From: CAYMKL01 sp964390805
Lineage (GTDB): Bacteria > Chloroflexota > Anaerolineae > VGOG01
Assembly: GCA_964390805.1 (NCBI GenBank)
Contig: CAYMKL010000130.1
Location: 1 to 18,847 of the forward strand
Length of the DNA stretch: 18,847 nucleotides
Direction: 5' to 3'
In this document: piece by piece, positions 13,820 through 18,847 of the stretch
Layout: every line of letters starts with the position of its first letter
Position numbering within the stretch: position 1 is the stretch's first letter
Made by a program: the position numbers and the translations under genes
The notes under the pieces: generated by a model
Told to the model about the DNA's origin: nothing
The model's database searches: none
Seen by the model: only the letters and a program-made list of their open reading frames with translations

Positions 13820-16672
13820 ATGGCAAAGGAAAAAGCCACTGGCGCTTCGAAATTGGTGCTCATTGATGGCCACGCTTTGGCCTACCGTGCTTACTTCGCC
13901 CTGCCACCAACCCTAAGCACCTCTAAAGGCGAGCTGACCAACGCAGTCTTCGGGTTCACCTCCATGCTCCTCAACGTGCTGCGTGACGAGAAGCCTGACT
14001 ACATCGCCGTGACCTTCGACGTGGGCAAGACCTTCCGCCACGAGGAGTACAAGGAGTACAAAGCCCACCGTGCCAAGATGCCCGATGAGCTGCGCACCCA
14101 GATGGCTCGCATCCAGGAGATTGTCCGCGCTCTGAGCATCCCCATCATCGAGGTGGAAGGCTACGAGGCAGACGACGTGCTAGGCACTCTGGCTCAGAAG
14201 GCGGAAAACGAAGGGGTGGAAATCCTGATCGTCACCGGCGACACCGACACCTTCCAACTCATTGACGAGCACACGCAGGTGCTGACCTCCCGCCGTGCCT
14301 TCTCCGATACCGTGGTGTACGACCAGGAGGGCATTGAGGAGCGCTACGGTCTCCAGCCCCACCAGCTCATTGACTACAAAGCCCTCGTTGGAGATACCTC
14401 CGACAACATTCCGGGCGTGCGAGGCATCGGCAAAAAGACGGCCACTCAGCTCCTCCAGCGGTACGGCAGCGTGGAGGAAATCTACACGCACCTCGACGAG
14501 GTGAAGAGCTCCCGCTTCCGCAAAGCCCTGGAGCAGGGCCGCGAGAGCGCCTTCCTGAGCAAATTCCTGGCAACCATCGTCACCGACGTGCCCGCCGAAC
14601 TGGATTTGGAAGCCTGCCGGACGGCTGCCGCCATGGAGTTCGATCGGGACAAAGTGATGGAGCTATTCAGAGAACTAGAGTTTCGAGCCCTGGTGAATCG
14701 GCTGCCCTCTGAGACACAGGCCGAGAAGGGCCGCCAATCACCCCCTCACCAACTTTCCTTGTTCCAGGAAGCCCAGGAGGTCGAGGAGATCAAGGAAGAA
14801 AGAGCAGCGCCCACCAACTATCAGATCGTGGGAGATGAGGAGACCCTGGAAAAGCTGGTGGCTCGACTGTCAAACTTGGAAGTGGAAACGGCAGCGGCGG
14901 CCATCACCCTGGACGTGGAGACCACCAGCACCGACGCGATGGTGGCTGATTTGGTGGGCATGGCCTTGACGGATAGGGAGGGGGAGGGATACTACATTCC
15001 CGTCGGGCATGGGCTGGGGGCAGGAGAGCAACTTCCCCTCGATTACGTCTTGGAGAAGCTTGGGCCAGTGCTAGAGGATGCGTCCATCGCCAAATGCGCT
15101 CATAACAGCAAGTACGATCTCACTGTTCTGGTTCGTTGCGGCGTACAGGTCAAAGGCTTATCCTTCGACACCATGATCGCCGAGTGGTTGGCCGATCCAG
15201 CCAGCCGCAACCTGGGGCTTAAGAACCTGGCCTGGGCGCGGCTGGGTGTGGAGATGCAGCCCATCGCGGACCTCATCGGCACTGGCAAGAAGCAGATCAC
15301 CATGGCTCAGGTGCCTGTCGCCCAGGCGGCTAGCTACGCTGGCGCTGACGTGGACATGACCCACCGCCTGGTGAAGGTGCTGGAGCCTGAGCTGAGGGAG
15401 AGGGAGCTCTGGCCTCTCTTCACCGAGGTGGAGATGCCGCTGGTGCCCGCCCTGGTCGAGATGGAGATGAAGGGAGTGAAGTTGGACGTGGACTACCTGG
15501 GAGAGATGTCCCGCCAACTCCAGGGACAACTGATCACTCTGGAGCGGGAGATCCACGAGACAGTGGGTTATCCCTTCAACATCAACTCTACCCAGCAGCT
15601 CAGCGACGCCCTGTTCGTCAGACTGGGGCTATCGGCCCAGGGGGTGCAGAAGACCAAGTCCGGCCACTACTCTACCGCCGCCAGCGTGTTGGAGAAACTC
15701 AAGGGCCAGCACCCGGTCATAGAACTCATCCTGGAACAGCGTGAGCTGGCCAAGCTAAAATCCACCTACGTAGATGCCCTGCCCCAGTTGGTGAACGAGC
15801 GCACGGGAAGGGTTCACACTTCCTTCAACCAGACCGGTACAGTGACCGGCCGCCTGAGCTCCAGCGCCCCCAATCTCCAGAACATCCCCATTCGCACCGA
15901 GTTGGGGCGGGAGGTCCGCCGCGCATTCGTGGCCGAAGAGGGGGCGGTGCTCCTGGCCGCTGACTATTCCCAGGTAGAGTTGCGCATCCTGGCCCACATC
16001 TCCCAGGACCCCGCTATGCTGGCTACCTTCGCACGCGACGAAGACATCCACGCCAGTACCGCCGCTTTCCTGTTCGATGTGCCTTTAGAGGAGGTGGATC
16101 GAGAGATGCGGCGCGTGGCCAAAAGCATAAACTTTGGCATAAGTTATGGCATGAGCGGCTACGGCATGGCTTGGCGGACGGGGCTTCCGCAGAAGGAGGC
16201 GGACCGTTTCATCAAGGAGTACTTCACCAAGTACTCGCGGGTCAAAGCGTACCTCGACGAGACCAAGCGCAGGGCTCGCGACGTGGGCTACGTGGAGACC
16301 CTCCTGGGCCGGCGGCGCTACTTCCCCGAGCTGAGAAGCGGCAGCAGAGCCCATCAAAACGTCAGGGCCTCCGCCCAGCGGATGGCCATCAACGCTCCCA
16401 TTCAAGGCTCCGCAGCCGACATCATCAAAATCGCCATGATCCGACTGCACCAGGCCCTGAAGGAACGAGGCTTGAGGAGTGGCATGACCCTCCAGGTTCA
16501 CGATGAGTTGGTCCTGGAGGTGCCCGAGGGCGAGCTGGAGGTAGTTGCCCCCCTGGTCAAGTCCATCATGGAAGGGGCCTTCCAACTGGATGCGCCGCTG
16601 AAGGTGGACATGAAGGTGGGTAAGAACTGGTTGGAGATGGAGCCAGTGGGATTTGCCAAACGCCAAGGATAG
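13820..16672 (+). CDS. polA: DNA polymerase I
   Basis: A 950-residue repair and Okazaki-fragment polymerase with all three family domains. The 5'-3' nuclease (about 10-300) shows L-I-D-G-H-A-L, E-A-D-D-V-L-G, V-T-G-D-T-D and G-D-T-S-D-N-I-P-G-V. The 3'-5' proofreading domain (about 335-530) keeps its catalytic set: Asp365/Glu367, Asn429/Asp433 and Tyr506/Asp510. The polymerase domain has motif A D-Y-S-Q-V-E-L-R-I at 715, motif B R-R-V-A-K-S-I-N-F-G-I-S-Y-G and motif C V-H-D-E at about 893-896. Length is normal for an intact Pol I. The start at 13820 is chosen because AAGGAG lies six bases upstream; an in-frame ATG at 13760 would add 20 non-conserved residues and has no binding site. It is transcribed divergently from the sigma cassette. 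Nothing links it functionally to that cassette. Confidence 0.97.
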   Translation: MAKEKATGASKLVLIDGHALAYRAYFALPPTLSTSKGELTNAVFGFTSMLLNVLRDEKPDYIAVTFDVGKTFRHEEYKEYKAHRAKMPDELRTQMARIQEIVRALSIPIIEVEGYEADDVLGTLAQKAENEGVEILIVTGDTDTFQLIDEHTQVLTSRRAFSDTVVYDQEGIEERYGLQPHQLIDYKALVGDTSDNIPGVRGIGKKTATQLLQRYGSVEEIYTHLDEVKSSRFRKALEQGRESAFLSKFLATIVTDVPAELDLEACRTAAAMEFDRDKVMELFRELEFRALVNRLPSETQAEKGRQSPPHQLSLFQEAQEVEEIKEERAAPTNYQIVGDEETLEKLVARLSNLEVETAAAAITLDVETTSTDAMVADLVGMALTDREGEGYYIPVGHGLGAGEQLPLDYVLEKLGPVLEDASIAKCAHNSKYDLTVLVRCGVQVKGLSFDTMIAEWLADPASRNLGLKNLAWARLGVEMQPIADLIGTGKKQITMAQVPVAQAASYAGADVDMTHRLVKVLEPELRERELWPLFTEVEMPLVPALVEMEMKGVKLDVDYLGEMSRQLQGQLITLEREIHETVGYPFNINSTQQLSDALFVRLGLSAQGVQKTKSGHYSTAASVLEKLKGQHPVIELILEQRELAKLKSTYVDALPQLVNERTGRVHTSFNQTGTVTGRLSSSAPNLQNIPIRTELGREVRRAFVAEEGAVLLAADYSQVELRILAHISQDPAMLATFARDEDIHASTAAFLFDVPLEEVDREMRRVAKSINFGISYGMSGYGMAWRTGLPQKEADRFIKEYFTKYSRVKAYLDETKRRARDVGYVETLLGRRRYFPELRSGSRAHQNVRASAQRMAINAPIQGSAADIIKIAMIRLHQALKERGLRSGMTLQVHDELVLEVPEGELEVVAPLVKSIMEGAFQLDAPLKVDMKVGKNWLEMEPVGFAKRQG

Positions 16673-16681
16673 TGGTAGAAT
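16653..16681 (+). promoter_or_regulatory. Candidate hisZ-hisG promoter overlapping the polA 3' end
   Basis: TTGCCA (16653-16658), 17-base spacer, TAGAAT (16676-16681). Transcription would begin near 16688, upstream of the hairpin at 16698-16739, so that hairpin would lie in the his leader. Confidence 0.45.
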
Positions 16682-16697
16682 CTTCCAATGAGGTCAC

Positions 16698-16739
16698 GGC
16701 CGAGGGCGTCCGCTGTCTACGCGACACCTCGGCCTTTTT
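16698..16739 (+). terminator. Terminator between polA and hisZ, possibly an attenuator
   Basis: An 8-bp perfect stem (GGCCGAGG 16698-16705 with CCTCGGCC 16727-16734) followed by five T residues. The loop contains a smaller GCGT/ACGC stem. It ends 17 bases before the hisZ ATG. It is either the polA terminator or, if the promoter at 16653-16681 is real, an attenuator in the his leader. No His-codon-rich leader peptide is seen. Confidence 0.7.
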
Positions 16740-16756
16740 CACGCAAGGAAGGTGCT

Positions 16757-18061
16757 ATGTCATACCATGAGCCGTTCAAGGCCGCGCTGCCCTGTGGGGT
16801 GCGCGACCTCTTTTTGGAAAACGCAGCTAAGCTCTCCAAGCTGATGGCCACCTGGCGTCGGCTCTTCGAGAGTTGGGCCTACACGGAGATCATTCCTCCC
16901 ACCTATGAGCACTACGATGTCCTGATGGCCGGCAGTGATGCCGACTTCGAGAGGAGGATCTTCCGCGTGTTGGACCGTGAGGGCAACATCCTGGCCCTGC
17001 GCCCCGACATCACCACCCAGGTGGCCCGCATCGTGGGCACCAAGCTGCATGACTTACCCCTGCCCCTGCGCTTCTACTATCTCAGCAACGTCTTCCGTTT
17101 TGAGGAGCCCCAGGCGGGTCATCAGCGGGAGTTCTACCAGGCGGGGCTAGAGCTCATTGGCGCTCCTGGGCCCGAAGCCGACGCCGAGATGGTCGCTGTA
17201 TTGATTGAAGCACTGCTGCAAGTGGGCCTCCGAGGCTTTCAGATCAACCTGGGCCAAATGGCCTTCTTCAGGGCAATCGTGGCTGAGCTTGATCTTTCGA
17301 CCGCCCAGGTGGAGAAGCTCAAAGGAGCCATTGATCGCAAGGATGAGGCGGGCTTGAGGAAATCCCTGGCGGAAGGGGAGATAGACGATAGCCACGCAGC
17401 GGCCCTGAGTGAGCTACCCCATCTTTGTGGCAGCGAGGAGGTGCTGGGGCGAGCGGCCAGCCTGGCCCCCAACACAGGGGCACTCCAGGCCATAGAGAAC
17501 CTGTGCCAGGTCTACAGTCTGCTATCGGCGCAGGGCCTGGCTGAGCACCTGGTTATTGATCTGGGTGAGGCGCGGGGCATGGACTACTATACGGGCGTCA
17601 CCATCGAAGGATTCAGTCCGGGCCTGGGCTTCTCCATCTGCAACGGGGGGCGCTACGATGAGCTCATCGGCCTCTATGGTCGCCCCTTGCCAGCGGTGGG
17701 CTTCGGTCTGGGGGTGGAACGGGTGCTACTGGCTCTGGAGGAACAGGGTCAGCAAGAAGTGCATCTGGCTCCTCACCTCCTGGTGGCAGCCGAGGCGGCC
17801 TCGATGGGTGGAGCCACCCTGCAGCGCCTGCGCCGCCGGAGACTGAGGGTGGAAGTGGACGTGATGGATCGAGACGAAACTGACTTGCTAGAATATGCGC
17901 AGGTGCGCGGGGTCCCTCAGATCATCATTGCCGGGGACGCAGAACAGGCTTTACTCGCTACAATGGATAGCCGGCGCTGGGTGAGCTGGGAAAGCCTGTT
18001 GGAACTTCCCCCCCAGAGTTGGGGGGGACCGAGGGGGGGCGAGGAGGTTTTACATGAGTGA
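16757..18061 (+). CDS. hisZ: ATP phosphoribosyltransferase regulatory subunit
   Basis: A 434-residue histidyl-tRNA-synthetase-like protein that forms the regulatory part of the HisZ-HisG enzyme for the first step of histidine synthesis. Class II synthetase-like motifs are present: L-A-L-R-P-D-I-T-T-Q-V-A-R, F-R-F-E-E-P-Q-A-G-H-Q-R-E-F-Y-Q, R-G-M-D-Y-Y-T-G and G-F-G-L-G-V-E-R. A C-terminal part resembles the synthetase anticodon-binding fold. It is called HisZ rather than HisS because it overlaps a short-form hisG by 8 bp. The start at 16757 is preceded by AAGGAAGG and begins M-S-Y-H-E-P-F-K; a longer in-frame reading from 16688 would run through the hairpin. The last residues (P-P-Q-S-W-G-G-P-R-G-G) are encoded by a G/C-run palindrome and are probably not part of the fold. 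Confidence 0.92.
   Translation: MSYHEPFKAALPCGVRDLFLENAAKLSKLMATWRRLFESWAYTEIIPPTYEHYDVLMAGSDADFERRIFRVLDREGNILALRPDITTQVARIVGTKLHDLPLPLRFYYLSNVFRFEEPQAGHQREFYQAGLELIGAPGPEADAEMVAVLIEALLQVGLRGFQINLGQMAFFRAIVAELDLSTAQVEKLKGAIDRKDEAGLRKSLAEGEIDDSHAAALSELPHLCGSEEVLGRAASLAPNTGALQAIENLCQVYSLLSAQGLAEHLVIDLGEARGMDYYTGVTIEGFSPGLGFSICNGGRYDELIGLYGRPLPAVGFGLGVERVLLALEEQGQQEVHLAPHLLVAAEAASMGGATLQRLRRRRLRVEVDVMDRDETDLLEYAQVRGVPQIIIAGDAEQALLATMDSRRWVSWESLLELPPQSWGGPRGGEEVLHE
18008..18038. repeat. G/C-run palindromic repeat at the hisZ 3' end
   Basis: CCCCCCCA and TGGGGGGG form a perfect 8-bp stem with a GAGT loop (18008-18027), followed by another G run. It resembles the repeat at 9453-9490. It encodes the HisZ tail and ends just upstream of the hisG ribosome binding site. 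Confidence 0.65.
18042..18047 (+). promoter_or_regulatory. Ribosome binding site that sets the hisG start
   Basis: AGGAGG six bases before ATG 18054. It supports the start even though the first 18 residues encoded look like repeat sequence. No other ATG or GTG in frame precedes the conserved L-R-V-A-L-P-K-G-R-L. Confidence 0.75.
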
Positions 18062-18773
18062 GATCCTCTCCCCTGCTCCCCTGCTCCCTTGCTCCCTTGC
18101 TCCGCTCAGGGTAGCTTTGCCAAAAGGGCGACTCCTCCAACCATGTCTTGAGCTGTTCCAAGACCTGGGCTGTGCTGGCGTCATGGGAATCCTCTCCACT
18201 CGCCGCCTCCTCTGGGAGGAATCAGAGCAGGGCCTCAGCTTCATGGTGATCAGGCCGGCAGACGTGCCCATTTACGTGGAGCACGGGGCGGCCGACCTGG
18301 GGATCGTTGGCCGCGACGTATTGCGCGAGGAGCCGCGGGATGTCTATGAGCCGATGGGACTGGGCTTTGGTCGCTGCCGACTGGTAGTCGCTGGCCCCCT
18401 GGAGATCCGGGACGAGAACCTGCACCTGCGCCACAGGCTGCGGGTGGCCAGCAAATATCCCCGCCTCACCCGCCAACATTTTCTGAAACAAGGCATCTCA
18501 GCCGAGGTGGTCAGCCTCTCCGGCTCGGTGGAACTGGCTCCTCTGGTGGGCCTGGCCGACCTGGTCGTTGATCTGGTTCAGACGGGGCTCACTTTACACG
18601 AGAACAACCTGGTCGAGATTGACGAGATCATATCCTCTGAAGCCTGCCTGATCGTGAACCGCGCCAGCCACAAGCTCAGGCTGAAAGAGATCAATCATTT
18701 GATGAAGCAGATCGCGGACGCAACAAGTGTCATTGCGAGCCCCGCAGGGGCGAAGCAATCTCCTCCGAACTAA
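18054..18773 (+). CDS. hisG: ATP phosphoribosyltransferase catalytic subunit, short form
   Basis: It catalyses ATP + PRPP to phosphoribosyl-ATP, the committed step of histidine synthesis, and as a short form needs HisZ. Conserved stretches are L-P-K-G-R-L, R-P-A-D-V-P-I-Y-V-E-H-G-A-A-D-L-G-I-V-G, and the PRPP-binding S-G-S-V-E-L-A-P-L-V-G-L-A-D-L-V-V-D. The C-terminal regulatory domain of long HisG is absent. The core is about 205 residues, but the protein is 239. Residues 1-17 come mainly from an 8-bp tandem repeat, and the last 14 or so (V-I-A-S-P-A-G-A-K-Q-S-P-P-N) from a REP-like palindrome that supplies the stop codon context. Both tails are unlikely to matter for catalysis. It overlaps hisZ by 8 bp, indicating co-translation. 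No further his gene lies in the window. Confidence 0.93.
   Translation: MSEILSPAPLLPCSLAPLRVALPKGRLLQPCLELFQDLGCAGVMGILSTRRLLWEESEQGLSFMVIRPADVPIYVEHGAADLGIVGRDVLREEPRDVYEPMGLGFGRCRLVVAGPLEIRDENLHLRHRLRVASKYPRLTRQHFLKQGISAEVVSLSGSVELAPLVGLADLVVDLVQTGLTLHENNLVEIDEIISSEACLIVNRASHKLRLKEINHLMKQIADATSVIASPAGAKQSPPN
18068..18103. repeat. 8-bp tandem repeat (4.5 units) in the hisG 5' end
   Basis: Units CTCCC[C/T]TG repeat at 18068, 18076, 18084 and 18092 with a half unit to 18103. Because 8 is not a multiple of 3, loss or gain of one unit would shift the hisG reading frame after the start codon. Confidence 0.8.
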
Positions 18774-18793
18774 GCGAGAAGGAGATTGCTTCG
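18728..18793. repeat. REP-like palindromic repeat spanning the hisG stop
   Basis: It starts TGTCATTGCGAGC. A 13-bp perfect stem joins 18751-18763 (CGAAGCAATCTCC) to 18781-18793 (GGAGATTGCTTCG) with a 17-base loop. A smaller CCCCGC/GCGGGG-type hairpin (18740-18751) lies in the left arm. The type, with CATTGCGAGC and GAAGCAAT cores, is known as a dispersed repeat in several bacterial phyla. It may stop or stabilise the his transcript. Confidence 0.75.
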
Positions 18794-18819
18794 TCGCTAC
18801 CGCTACTCAGAAACTCGCC

Positions 18820-18847
18820 TGTCATTGCGAGCCGAAGGCGAAGCAAT
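18820..18847. repeat. Second REP-like unit, cut by the window edge
   Basis: Begins TGTCATTGCGAGC like the unit at 18728, in the same orientation, and runs into GAAGCAAT at the end of the window. A cluster of such repeats probably continues to the right. Nothing else is seen in 18794-18819. Confidence 0.75.

Noticed and set aside
16688..16756. Longer hisZ reading from ATG 16688, or a his leader peptide there
   Set aside because: It crosses the terminator hairpin, has no ribosome binding site and contains no run of His codons.

Overview
The window looks like a chromosomal segment of a GC-rich member of the Chloroflexota (Anaerolineae/Caldilineae-like). The main clue is the large secreted protein, which carries a Pro/Thr-rich linker, repeated I-x-V-Q-N modules and a C-terminal VYLPIVLKN tail, a combination typical of exported Chloroflexota proteins. 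The short HisG plus HisZ pair and the abundance of GC-rich palindromic and short tandem repeats are compatible. This assignment is inferred from style, not from a database search.

Left two thirds (1-13215, all on the minus strand): a four-gene cassette with its own promoter at the right. It reads sigma-70-family factor (13145-12459), zinc-finger anti-sigma-like protein with a C-terminal beta-sandwich (12429-11650), a 1498-residue CHAT protease / degenerate cyclase / STAND ATPase / TPR protein (11618-7122), and a 2075-residue secreted protein ending in a gingipain-type C25 caspase-fold peptidase (7125-898). A rho-independent terminator follows (850-803). Spacing is tight, and the last two genes overlap by 4 bases (ATGA). 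The plausible logic is that a signal sensed by the STAND/TPR protein activates a caspase-like protease, which could remove the anti-sigma protein and free the sigma factor. The secreted peptidase would be the output arm. The closest known logic is TPR-CHAT/Csx30/RpoE of type III-E CRISPR loci, but no CRISPR or RNA-guided component is seen here.

The cassette is flanked by an approximately 880-bp direct repeat (1-880 and 12585-13464, constant offset 12584). The repeat holds terminator, promoter, operator-like palindrome and sigma gene. The left copy is a second sigma gene running off the window edge, so a second, paralogous cassette probably lies to the left. The two copies are identical over 395-859 but differ at 36 positions over 1-394, a pattern expected from recent gene conversion.

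13465-13759 is intergenic. It contains a 129-bp MITE-like element with 22-bp terminal inverted repeats and an 8-bp target duplication, then the polA promoter.

Right third (13820-18847, plus strand): housekeeping genes. They are DNA polymerase I with all three domains intact, then hisZ and hisG overlapping by 8 bp. A hairpin plus T-run lies between polA and hisZ and could be the polA terminator or an attenuator. Three repeat types have entered coding sequence here and in the CHAT gene: G/C-run palindromes (CHAT-STAND gene and hisZ 3' end), an 8-bp tandem repeat (hisG 5' end) and a REP-like palindrome (hisG 3' end).
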